In this document: piece after piece, positions 36,620 through 46,000 of the stretch
Layout of the letters: each line of letters starts with the position of its first letter
How positions within the stretch are numbered: position 1 is the stretch's first letter
Source: Microbacterium proteolyticum
Lineage (GTDB): Bacteria > Actinomycetota > Actinomycetes > Actinomycetales > Microbacteriaceae
Assembly: GCF_030818075.1 (NCBI RefSeq)
Contig: NZ_JAUSZZ010000001.1
Coordinates: 992,001-1,056,000 of the forward strand
Direction of reading: 5' to 3'
Length of the DNA: 64,000 bases
The notes under the pieces: model-generated
What the model was told of the DNA's origin: nothing
Database searches by the model: none
What the model saw: only the letters and a program-made list of their open reading frames with translations
Made by a program: the position numbers and the translations under genes

Positions 36620-37979
36620 GGGGGATGCCGCCCGCCCGCGGGCGTCGCGCCGGTGGGTCGTCGCCGCCGTCGCCGTGGTGACCTGCCTCGCCGCGGCCAG
36701 TACCGCGCTGGGCGCGGGTGCACTCGAGCGGGGACCGCGCATCCGCGGCGTCGACGGCGACACCGCGCTCGCCGTGCAGCAGGCGGGAGTGACGCTCGTG
36801 TTCCGCGCCGATCAGCCCCTCGATCCGCGCTCCGGCGACGGGGTGCGGGTCGAGCCCGCGGCGCCGGTCGAGGTCGAGGTGGCCGGGTCCACGATCCGCC
36901 TGCGTTTCACCGGCACGATCGACCACGCCCGTGACTACCGGGTGCGCATCCCGTCTCTGACGGGGCGGGCGACCGGGGCGACGGCGGAGGCCGCGTTCGA
37001 CTTCACGACGCCGCCGTTGACCGTGACCACCCTCGAGCGAGGGGGCGCCTTCGATCGTCCGGACGGTGCCGACGATCGGATCGTCCGACACGACCTCTCG
37101 ACCGCCACGGACGAGGTCGTCTTCTCGGCGCCCCGCATCCAGGAGTACGCCGACGACGGCGTCGGCGTGGTCGCCGCCGTGCTCGACCCCGACGGACGGG
37201 CCGACCTCACCCGGGCGGAGCCGGGGGAGGAGCCCGTCGCGCTGCCCCTCCCCGGCGACGGCACGATCGGTCTGCTCCGCGCCTCCGGCGACGCCCGCCG
37301 CGCGGGATACGTCTTCACGGGCACGGGCGATGACGCGCAGCAGTACATCAGCACGCTCTTCCTCGTCGATCCCGCCGACCCCGACGCCGGCGCGCGCGCC
37401 GCGCTCGACCTCGAGGATCGTCCTCTGCAGGCCGACCTGTGGGTCTTCATCCCCGGCACGTCCTACCTCGTCGCACAGACGCCCGTCGGGTCGCTCATCC
37501 TGGTGGATGCCACCGGCGCGGCGCCCCCGCGTCTGCTCGGCGAGGTCGGGTCGTTGCGCGCGGTGCTGCCCGCCTCGACCTCGCTCGTCGTCGACGGCGC
37601 CACCGGCCCCGCCGTCCTCGACCTGACGAACGGCGCTCTCACCGAAATAGTCGGCGGGGCGGTCGACGAGGTCTCCGCGGGGACGGTGTTCCTCTCCGCA
37701 TCGTCCTCCATGGCGTGGACCGCGACGGACGTCGTGCGCCGGACCGCCTCGCAGCCGGATGCCGAGGTCTTCCGCTCCGACCCCGGAGAGCGGATCGACG
37801 AGGTGTGCGTGTCTCCGAGCGGCCGCTACGCGTCCGTCGGCCTGGTGCCCTCCGCCGCCGGCATCGACGACTACCCGACCCGCGCCGAGTGGCTCGGGAG
37901 GACCTCCCGTGTGGTGGACGTGTCGTCGGGCGACGTGGTCGCCGACGTGCGGGGGACGCGCCCGAACTGGTGCGCCTGA
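36600..37979 (+). CDS. Secreted or anchored Ig-like/beta-propeller protein, unknown function
   Basis: 459 residues from ATG 36600 with GGAGGAG upstream; the longer frame reads through the previous gene. Hydrophobic N-terminal segment about 18-40 (signal anchor), an Ig-like domain about 45-145 (VTLVFRADQPLDPRSG ... LRFTGTIDHARDYRVRIP) and a repeat-rich C-terminal part (150-459) with propeller-like strands (STLFLVDPADPDAG, GSLILVDATGA, VCVSPSGRYASVG). It overlaps the TIGR03943-type gene by 20 bases and may belong to that operon as an extracytoplasmic partner. I do not recognise a named family. Confidence 0.65.
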
Positions 37980-38374
37980 GCCGTCCGGACGTACGCACGT
38001 GCGGCCGTTCCCTGTCGTTTCGCGGCCGATCCGTACTTGTTAGCGCACACATTCTTCGCTAGCGTGGGTCCACCACCGTTCACTTCCCCGGCCTCGTGCC
38101 GGGGTGGCCGGGTTCGACGACGAACCGGAAAGGGGGCGTCGATGACGACGCACAGCGTGCTCTCGCACACGGTGAACGATGCCCTCGATCTCGTTCCGGC
38201 ATCCGTCGATCCACTGCTCGGCGCCGATTCACCACGACGATCCTGCACGCCCTCGCGGCGTGGGGAGTCGACCTCCTCCGTGCCGCGCGGTCGTCGCGCG
38301 CCGGGGAGGCGTATCCCGCTTCGGTCGTCGTCCCTCTCCCGCCCCGAATGCCCCTGCACGGAAAGAAGCCGATC
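37980..38374. other. Leader region of the 38375 GH43 gene
   Basis: 395 bases with an operator/promoter at 38037-38065 and then a leader of about 300 bases. GGTTCG/CGAACC (38111-38126) can form a small hairpin. The only possible gene is the short frame 38142-38378, listed separately. Confidence 0.6.
38037..38065 (+). promoter_or_regulatory. Promoter with AraR-type operator, for the 38375 GH43 gene
   Basis: TTGTTA (38037-38042), 17-nt spacer, TAGCGT (38060-38065). Operator copy TGTTAGCGCACACA (38038-38051, two mismatches) covers the -35 box instead of the -10 box. Confidence 0.62.
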
Positions 38375-38378
38375 GTGA
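38142..38378 (+). CDS. Possible upstream leader ORF, overlapping the GH43 start
   Basis: 78 codons from ATG 38142 with AAAGGGGG 5-13 bases upstream. Its TGA (38376-38378) overlaps the GTG start of the GH43 gene as GTGA. The first 30 residues look ordinary (THSVLSHTVNDALDLVPAS) but the rest is Arg/Ser/Pro-rich, as random GC-rich sequence would be. It may couple translation to the enzyme gene or may be chance. Nothing similar is recognised. Confidence 0.3.
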   Translation: MTTHSVLSHTVNDALDLVPASVDPLLGADSPRRSCTPSRRGESTSSVPRGRRAPGRRIPLRSSSLSRPECPCTERSRS

Positions 38379-41300
38379 GATTGCAACGTCCCCTCGCGCT
38401 CCTGGTGGCCGCGACGCTGACGACGGGGGTGCTCACCACGAGCGCCGCCCCCGCCGTCGCCGCGGTCCCGAGCCCGATCCTGTCCTACGACTTCTCGGCG
38501 TCGGCCGCCGTCGGTGCCGGCGTCGCGGCCGGCAGCACCGTCAGCGACGGAGCCGGTGCGCACGCCGGAACGGTGCGCGGAACGGGCGCGACCGTCGTCG
38601 CCGGCCCGCGCGGCGGCGGCGACAAGGCGCTGCGTCTGCCCGGCGGGGCCGCCGGGTCGAACGCGGCCTTCGTCGAGATCGCCCCGGGTCTCACGACGAA
38701 CGCCACCACGGACGTGACCATGTCGGCCTGGATGCGGTGGGAGGGCAACCAGAGCTGCGCCTGGGCGTACACGCTCGGCCAGTCGTCCGACCGCTACCTC
38801 TTCACCACCCCGGAATGCGGCGGGCGGCTGATCGGAGCCGTCAAGGCCGGCAGCGAGCAGCGCGCCTCCGACGACGCCCCCGCGGCGGTCGGCCGGTGGT
38901 CGCACGTCGCCGTCGTCCTGCGCAGCGGCGTCAGCGTCTCGACGTACGTCGACGGCGAACTGGCCCAGACCACCCCGACCGGCGCGACCGGCGCCGCGAC
39001 CGTGGGCACCTCGACGTTCTCGGGTCTGCTCGGCAAGTCGTTCTACGGCCCCGACCCGTTCTTCATCGGCGCGCTCGATGACGTGCACGTGTACGACCAG
39101 GCGTTGACCGCCGCGCAGGTGAAGGAGGACGCCGCGCCCGCAGCGGCCGCCATCGCCCGCGCAGACGCCGACGCCGCGCGTCCGCCGGTCTCGGGCACCG
39201 TCACCACCGACATCGCCCTGCCCACCTCCGGAGCCGGGGGATCGACGCTCACGTGGGCCAGCAGCAACCCGGCGGTGATCGACGCGAACGGCAGAGTCAC
39301 GCGGCCCGCAGCGGGTTCTCCGGACGCCACCGTCACCCTGACCCCCACCGCCGCCTTCGCGGGTGTCACGGCCACCGGCGCGACCGCCACCCTCACCGTG
39401 CGCGCCGACAGCGACGCCGACGCCGCCGAGCGCATCCGCACCGCTCTCGTGGTGCCGCCCGTCGTGGCATCCGGTACGAGCCTCCCCGAGGTGAGCGGCT
39501 ACGACATCCAGTGGAGCGCGGACGGCGCGACCCTCGGCTCCCGGGAGCTCACCAACTCCACGGCATCCGACCAGGTCCGTCAGATCACGGCGCGAATCTC
39601 CGTCGGCGCGAGCACCGTCGAGAAGACGTTCTCGGTGACCGTGCTGAGCGCATCGACCGGCCGCCAGCTGGTCTCGTACACCCGCAACGCCACCGGTGAG
39701 CACGACGCCAATCACGACTCCGTGGCGCACAGCCTCCACCTGGCGCTGGGCACCTCCGTGAACGACGCGGCGCCGCTGTACAAGAACGGCGGCGTGGTCT
39801 TCGCCGAGGGCGAGTTCTTCGCGGTCGACCGTATCGACCACCGCGGGATCTCGAACCCGTCGCTGTTCACCTTCGCCGACGGCACGATCGGCGTCATCGC
39901 GACGCGCGTGCTGCAGTGGGGAGCAGCGGACGGCACCGAATCCTCGAGCGCCCTCGTCTTCAAGGCGCGCGACGCCGGCGCGACCGACTTCGACGAGCTC
40001 GGCCTGATCGACCTGGGCACGACCGGCGGCGTCATCGCCCCCCGCGCCGTCTACGACTCCGCCGAGAAGCGCTACCTTGTGTCGTGGACGGATGCCGCCG
40101 GCGCGACCAAGTCGACGACCGTCACCGACCTCGCCCTCACCGAACTGCGCACCGCGCCGTTCTGGCCCGAAGACGGCGGCAAGCGTCCCTGGATCGTGAC
40201 CGACGGCAACCGAGGCGACCTGCGCGCGGGCGGTGCACTGACGGTGGCCGCCCCCGACCTCTCCGGCTTCGCCGGTCGGGTGGCCGATGCCCGGCCCGCC
40301 GGCACCCTGGCCGTGTCCGCCGCGACCGCGAAGGCGCTGACCGACCGGCTCGGCCGAGTGGTCAACACGGGGGTGACCGTCGACCCGCAGACCATCACGT
40401 CGGGTGACACGGCATCCCTCGCCAAGACGAAGGCGAAACTCGCCTACTCCGACGGCTCGACGGGACAGCTCGGCATCGACTGGAACAAGGAGCAACTCGA
40501 CCGTCTCGCCACGGCCGGACCCGGCACCTACACCCTGTCCGGGACCGTGCGCCAGCGTCAGTACGCGGAGCCCTTCGCGTACAACCGCGCCGACCCGACG
40601 ATCTACCGGTACGAGCGCGACGGCAAGACGCGGTACCTGTTCATCGCCACCGATGACACCAACAACAACAACATCGCATCCGCGCACCTGCCGATCCGCG
40701 TCGCCGACACGATCGATCAGCTCGCCGACGACAACGGCGGACGCGACCGCGAGGTGGACCTGCTCAATCGCTACACCCGCGGTGACCGCACCACCGACGG
40801 CCGGGTGATCGCCGGATGCTACTGGGCCCCGGAGATCCACGAGATCGGCGGCAAGCTCTCGATCCTGTTCGCGCCGTGCTTCAACCCGTCCAACTCGCAG
40901 TCGAACGAGGGCGGGCAGTGGTACACGGTCCAGGCGCACATCATGCAGCTGCGTGACGGCGGCGACCCGGGCAACCCCGCCGACTGGTCGAAGCCGGCTG
41001 CCGTCCTGAAGTCCGACGGCTCACCGCTGGGCCGCGCGGAGTTCGGGCGCAATATCAGCCTCGACATGACGTATTTCGAGTCGGGCGGCACCGCGTACTA
41101 CGCGTGGTCGCAGCGGTACACCCCCGAGGGTGCGCCGCTCAGCGACCCGGCCACGTGGATCGCGAAGGTCGACCCGAGCAACCCGACCCGCGTCATCGGC
41201 ACCCCCGTGCCCATCATCGTCCCCAGCCTGTCGTTCGAGGAACGTCTGGCCGAAGGTGCCTTCGCCATCCAGCGCAACGGGCGGATCACGCTCGTCTACT

Positions 41301-41962
41301 CGAGCGACGGGGTCAGCCCGAAGTACATCGTCGGCGGTGCCTGGGCCGACGAGTCCAGCGACCTGACCGACATCAACAGCTGGCACAAGTACGACATGCC
41401 CCTGCTCAAGAGCGAGGCGATGCCGGCGGGCGTCTGGGACTACCGCACCTACGAACAGGGCCCGGGCCACGGCGCGGTCACGACCGACGAGGACGGCAAC
41501 GACCTGTACGTCTACCACACGTGGGGCGACGGTGTCGGGGGGAACGGGCGCGACACCCGCATCACCCGCATCCACTACGCAGCCGGCGATCGACCGATCT
41601 TCGACATGACCCGTGACGAGGAGGTGCAGCCGTCACTGCGCACCGTCTCGACGACGGTCACTGTGACCGCTCCGGTCACGGTGGCGTCGACGGCGAGCAC
41701 GCGCTGCGTCGCGGGCAAGGTCACGCTCGTGACGACGGTGAAGAACACGAGCGCCTACGCCGTCGACGTCGCGCTCACCACGACCTGGGGCACCAAGTCG
41801 ATGCGTTCCGTCGCCCCCGGCGCCACCGCGTCGACGACGTTCACCACCCGCGCCGCGTCCGTCCCGGCGGGCTCGGTGGGGGTCACGGCGACGGCGACGG
41901 TCGATGGGAAGCCCGTGTCGACGCAGACCAGCACCGCCTACGCGGCCCGGAGCTGCTCGTGA
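38375..41962 (+). CDS. Large secreted LamG-GH43 glycosidase with C-terminal two-Cys module
   Basis: 1,195 residues from GTG 38375, chosen for GGAAAG 9 bases upstream and because MRLQRPLALLVAATL starts the signal peptide; ATG 38348 has no site. Signal peptide 1-30, LamG about 34-255, two Ig-like domains (270-430), a region of propeller-like strands 435-645 without clear catalytic residues, an Ig-like insert 650-725, GH43 domain 730-1090 and the shared module 1105-1195 (C1111, C1194). Likely catalytic residues: D740 (RADPTIY), D897 (SLDMTYF), E960 (LAEGAFAI), plus WAPEIHE and GPGHGAV. The same two-part layout occurs in the frameshifted gene at 28524-31827, so these two form a subgroup. Confidence 0.85.
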   Translation: MRLQRPLALLVAATLTTGVLTTSAAPAVAAVPSPILSYDFSASAAVGAGVAAGSTVSDGAGAHAGTVRGTGATVVAGPRGGGDKALRLPGGAAGSNAAFVEIAPGLTTNATTDVTMSAWMRWEGNQSCAWAYTLGQSSDRYLFTTPECGGRLIGAVKAGSEQRASDDAPAAVGRWSHVAVVLRSGVSVSTYVDGELAQTTPTGATGAATVGTSTFSGLLGKSFYGPDPFFIGALDDVHVYDQALTAAQVKEDAAPAAAAIARADADAARPPVSGTVTTDIALPTSGAGGSTLTWASSNPAVIDANGRVTRPAAGSPDATVTLTPTAAFAGVTATGATATLTVRADSDADAAERIRTALVVPPVVASGTSLPEVSGYDIQWSADGATLGSRELTNSTASDQVRQITARISVGASTVEKTFSVTVLSASTGRQLVSYTRNATGEHDANHDSVAHSLHLALGTSVNDAAPLYKNGGVVFAEGEFFAVDRIDHRGISNPSLFTFADGTIGVIATRVLQWGAADGTESSSALVFKARDAGATDFDELGLIDLGTTGGVIAPRAVYDSAEKRYLVSWTDAAGATKSTTVTDLALTELRTAPFWPEDGGKRPWIVTDGNRGDLRAGGALTVAAPDLSGFAGRVADARPAGTLAVSAATAKALTDRLGRVVNTGVTVDPQTITSGDTASLAKTKAKLAYSDGSTGQLGIDWNKEQLDRLATAGPGTYTLSGTVRQRQYAEPFAYNRADPTIYRYERDGKTRYLFIATDDTNNNNIASAHLPIRVADTIDQLADDNGGRDREVDLLNRYTRGDRTTDGRVIAGCYWAPEIHEIGGKLSILFAPCFNPSNSQSNEGGQWYTVQAHIMQLRDGGDPGNPADWSKPAAVLKSDGSPLGRAEFGRNISLDMTYFESGGTAYYAWSQRYTPEGAPLSDPATWIAKVDPSNPTRVIGTPVPIIVPSLSFEERLAEGAFAIQRNGRITLVYSSDGVSPKYIVGGAWADESSDLTDINSWHKYDMPLLKSEAMPAGVWDYRTYEQGPGHGAVTTDEDGNDLYVYHTWGDGVGGNGRDTRITRIHYAAGDRPIFDMTRDEEVQPSLRTVSTTVTVTAPVTVASTASTRCVAGKVTLVTTVKNTSAYAVDVALTTTWGTKSMRSVAPGATASTTFTTRAASVPAGSVGVTATATVDGKPVSTQTSTAYAARSCS

Positions 41963-41990
41963 GCGCCTGAGAGGACCCGGACTCTCGACA

Positions 41991-42037
41991 GCAGTGATCT
42001 CCGCCCCCGTCCACGGACGCGGGGCGGAGATCACTGC
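41991..42037 (+). terminator. Perfect 17-bp hairpin after the 38375 gene
   Basis: GCAGTGATCTCCGCCCC (41991-42007) pairs without mismatch with 42021-42037; loop of 13 bases. It starts 29 bases after the stop and is the strongest hairpin in the window. Confidence 0.8.
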
Positions 42038-42189
42038 GTTGTGCCCGAGGACGGTGCGCAGGCGGGGACGGCCCGCGCCGATCCGCACCGGGCGCCTCTG
42101 CGTCCTCGGGTGCGGCATCCGTCCGTCCCCTCCGGTGTCGCACTGACGGGTGCCCTCCCGCGGGGCGTGGGTGCTCGCGTCCTGCGGTG

Positions 42190-42789
42190 ACTTGCGCCGT
42201 GTGTACGCGCGGGGTGGGTGTGCGTGTGCATTTGGGCGAAGTCAGCGGTGGGGGCGTGGGGCGTGGGTGCTGGGTCTTGTCGTGACTTGCGCCGTATGTA
42301 CGCGCGGGGTGGGTGTGGGCGTGCATTTGGGCGAAGTCAGCGGTGGGGGCGTGGGGCGTGGGTGCTGGGTCTTGTCGTGACTTGCGCCGTATGTACGCGC
42401 GGGGTGGGTGTGGGCGTGCATTTGGCCGAAGTCAGCGGGGGGTGGGGTGTGGGTGCTGGCGTGCGGCGTGGCTTGCGCCGTGTGTACGCGCGGGGTGGGT
42501 GTGCGCGTGCATTTGGCCGAAGTCAGCGGGCGTTGAGCGTGGGCGCTAGCGCGCAGCGGTGACTTGCGCCATGTGTACGCGCGGGGTGGGTGCGCGTGTG
42601 CATATGGCCGAAGTCAGCGGGGGTGGGGTGTGGGCGCTGGCGTGCGGCTGTGACTTGCGCCATGTGTACGCGTGGGGTGGGTGTGCGTGTGCATATGGCC
42701 GAAGTCAGCGGGCTTGAGGCGTGCGGCGGTGGCTTGCGTCGTGTGTACGCGTGGGGTGGGTGCGCGCGTGCATTTGGCCGAAGTCAGCG
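42190..42789. repeat. Seven tandem ~91-95-bp GC-rich repeats between convergent genes
   Basis: Copies begin at 42190, 42285, 42379, 42470, 42561, 42652 and 42731 (spacing 95, 94, 91, 91, 91, 79). Each has a ~60-base core from GACTTGCGCC to GGCGAAGTCAGCG, with TGTACGCG, GGGGTGGGTG and TGCATTTGG between, followed by a ~31-base G/T-rich spacer. The core ends are imperfect inverted repeats (GACTTGCGCC against GGCGAAGTC). The first three copies are closest to each other. The open frames through it are not coding in appearance. The whole 41963-43057 gap holds only this array, the poly-G run and terminators. Confidence 0.92.
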
Positions 42790-42798
42790 CCGGGGAGC

Positions 42799-42827
42799 GG
42801 GGGGGGGGGGGGGGGGGGGGGGGGGGG
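42799..42827. repeat. Run of 29 G residues
   Basis: An uninterrupted G29 tract ten bases after the last tandem repeat. Such a tract is extremely rare in bacterial chromosomes and its length may be inexact in the assembly. Confidence 0.9.
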
Positions 42828-42961
42828 TGACGCACGCGGTCCGGGAATGCCGCCGGCACGAGTTCTCCTGCCGTTCGGATGTCGTCCACGGGGGAGTCGA
42901 TCGTCGGACGACGGTGCGCCTCTGGCCGTGCCGGGCGGGCGCGCCGTCCCAGCACGACAGA

Positions 42962-43047
42962 ACGCCCCGGGTCACCGGTCGAGGGTGACCCGGGGCGTCC
43001 CCGGGGGTGGGTGCCGGGCGGCTGCGCCTCACGCGTCAGCCGCCCGG
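42962..43047 (-). terminator. Two perfect hairpins after the GH127-type gene
   Basis: 15-bp stem ACGCCCCGGGTCACC (42962-42976 with 42984-42998) and 11-bp stem CCGGGCGGCTG (43014-43024 with 43037-43047), both perfect. The second begins 10 bases after the minus-strand stop. Confidence 0.78.
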
Positions 43048-43057
43048 TGACGACATG

Positions 43058-46000
43058 TCAGCCGCAGCTGCGGGCGCTGTACCCCGCCTTCTGCGTCGCC
43101 GTCGACGGGGCGCCGTCGACCTGACCGGTGGCGGTGACCGACGCCTCGCCCGCGGGGATCGACGTCTGTCGGGTCGTGAACGCCTGGCTGGCGCTCTTGC
43201 CCGGAGCCAGGCTCGTGACGCTCTTCTTGCCGAAGGCGGTGGTCACCTCGACCGACACCGGGACCGTGCTGGTGTTCTTGACCGTGGTGGTCAGGGTCAC
43301 CTTGCCCGAGACGCACCGCGTCGCCGCCGAGAACTCCGTCTTGATCGCGGAGGCCGCGGCCCGCACGATCTGGATGCTGTACGTCTTGGCCGTGGTGTGA
43401 TCCTGCGCCAGTGCGCGCAGCGTCAGCGTCGTCGGCGAGCCGTCGGCGTTCAGAGCGACGGTGCGCTTCTGCGTGTCGTCGATCAGGATGTCGCCGACGT
43501 AGACCAGGCCGCTGGGTGTGGCCGGGTCGGCGTCGAACGTCGCCGTGGTCGCATCGCGCGGAACCGTCACGGTGTAGCCGTACGTTCCGTCGGTCAGCTG
43601 GGGGCTGATCGTGCCGCCGTCGAACGTGAGGGCGTTCAGGTCGGCGTCGGTCGCGTACGTCGTGGACGTGGTCGTGTAGACCCCGTACACCCCGCCCACG
43701 TAGCTGGCGCCGGTGCCCTGGAAGCGCACCGTCACGATGGGGATCTTGTTCCCCTTCTCGTCGAGCACGTAGTTGCCGGCCTGATCGCGCTTGTAGCGGT
43801 CCTTGGCGGCGATGTCGGCCAGCGCCGACGCCGGGATCTCGTCGTACTGGATGTAGAACGAGTTCGCTCCGTTGGCATTGGTGACGCGCTCCGACTTCAG
43901 CTTGACGTCGTTGATGTAGACGTCGAACGTCCGGCCGTTGTCGCCGCCGAAGTACCGCACACCGAGGTAGTTCTTCGGCGCCGACGGGTCGACGGCCATG
44001 TCGTACTGGAAGAACGCCTCGGCCGACATCTCGCCGTCGCGGTACTGCTGCCCGAGCCACGTCCCCACCGACGAGCGGTTGAACTTGTAGTTCTTCCCCG
44101 CCTCGCTGTTGTTGTTGTCGAACGAGGTGAGGGCGTCCGTCGTCGTCTCGTCGACGCGGAGCTTCTCCTTCTCGCTCTTGATCAGCGCCTGCGCGGCGGC
44201 CGAATCGGGCTGGATGAGGTTCATGTAGATCGCGTAGCGGGCGTTGTACATGCTGTAGTACGGCTCGAAGGTGAGCGCCGCGGAGGCGGTGTCGACGTTC
44301 TGCAGCGTGAATTTCATGACGGTACGGCCGTTGTTGTCCGCACCGTTCGCCTGACGGACGAGGTTCTTCTCGATGTCCTTCTTGAAGCCCTCGACGTCGC
44401 CGACGCGCACGCTGTTGATGACCGACTTGTCGGCGGCGCTCATGCGCACGAGGATGCCCGCGGGCGTGGTCGCCTCGACGTTCGCCCGGTTGAGCTCCGT
44501 CGACAGCACGACGGGGCCGTAGCGGAACGCGACCCAGTTGGGGTCTTCCGTGCCGGCCTCGACCTGCACCGTGGCGGGGAGCTTGTACGCGATCGTGTCG
44601 CCGGCGGCGACGGGGATCACCACGTAGCCCTTGTCGGTGGCGGCGGCGACGTCACGCGTCTGGCCGTTCACCGTCAGGGTCGGGTTCGGAGACCACGACG
44701 GCACGCGCAGGCGCAGGGTGGTGCCCTCCGCCAACGTTCCCCCGTCGAGGGCGGCGACCGTGAAGGTGGCCGTGTCGGTATTCGGGATGTCCGCCGTCTG
44801 CGTCAGCTTCAGGTTCTGCGGCGCGGACGAGAACTCCGTCGAGCGGAACATGTTCACGTAAACCGACTGCCCCTTGCGGAAGTAGATCGAGTCGCCGAGC
44901 TTGGTGAAGCTCTCGGTCGCCGTGCCGTGATCGCACCAGAACTCGTCCTCTTTCCGACCGAAGACCTTGGCGTACCCGGCGGTCTGCGGCTGGAAGTACG
45001 TCATCATGCCCGTCTCGGGGTTCTGCGACGCGAGGATCGTGTTGATGTAGGTGTTCTCGTACCAGTCGGCGTACTTCACGTCAGGGCTCACACGGAACAG
45101 GCCGTGCGTGAGCTTGAGCATGTTGTACTCGTTGCATCCCTCGACCGTGGACTGCTCGCCGTAGCCGGTGGTGATGCCGTTGGTGGCGAACTCGTGCAGG
45201 GTGCCGGGCTGCTGGAAGTGCTCCGAGTAGCTGTTGCCGCCGCCGATGTAGGAGTGGTCGTTCACCACCATCTGCCAGAAGTTCTCGGCCGCCCGACGGT
45301 ACATGTCGAGGTTGGACTTCTCGGCATCCGTCAGACGGGCGTAGAGCGTCGGGTTGTCGGTGAGGACGGTGTAGCGCTTGAGGGCGCCCACCAGCTTCGG
45401 GATGGTGGTGTTGGCGTGCTTGCCGGCCAGGACGTCCTGGTTCGCGGCGAGCTGCTGGAACAGCGAGACCTCGTCGAAGAGCTCGGCCGCCTTCTTGTGC
45501 TGGTCGTTCTCGGTGATGCTGTACAGCTCGTACAGCGCCTCGTTCATGCCGCCGTACTCGGTGCTGAGCAGCGCGCTCGGGTTGGCCTGGCGCGAGCCCC
45601 ACACATTCAGCCACGAACCGAAGCCGCTCGCGACCGAGAGGGCCTTGTCGGCCACGTCCTTCGGTGCGTACTGGTGAGCCTTGAGCAGCCCCGCGAGCAC
45701 CTTGTGGAGGTTGTAGAAGGGCACGATCAGTCCGTCGGCGCCGTGCGGCAGGTACGACACCGGGAAGGGGGCGACGTATCCGCTGTTGGACGGGTCCTTC
45801 TGCGCGTACGCGGCCTGGGCGGCGGCGAGGCCGTCGACCGCGGTGGTCAGCTTGGCCAGCAGCTGGGCCTTGCGACCCTCGTCGGTCTCGGTCGCGTACG
45901 CCTGCGACAGCGCCGACACGAAGTGGCCGAAGAAGTGACCCTGGAAGCGTGCACCGGTGGTGCGCTCCCACCCGCCGTACGGCTGCGCGGTCGTGGGGAT

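Noticed and set aside
38111..38126. GGTTCG...CGAACC as a second-regulon operator upstream of 38375
   Set aside because: The half-sites are in the opposite order and spaced by 4 bases, unlike TCGAACCGGTTCGA.
42190..42789. CRISPR-like array
   Set aside because: The ~60-base cores vary between copies, the ~31-base spacers resemble each other, and no cas gene is near.
42150..42988. Small Gly/Val-rich ORFs through the tandem repeats
   Set aside because: They arise from the repeats in several frames, lack ribosome sites and look like no protein.
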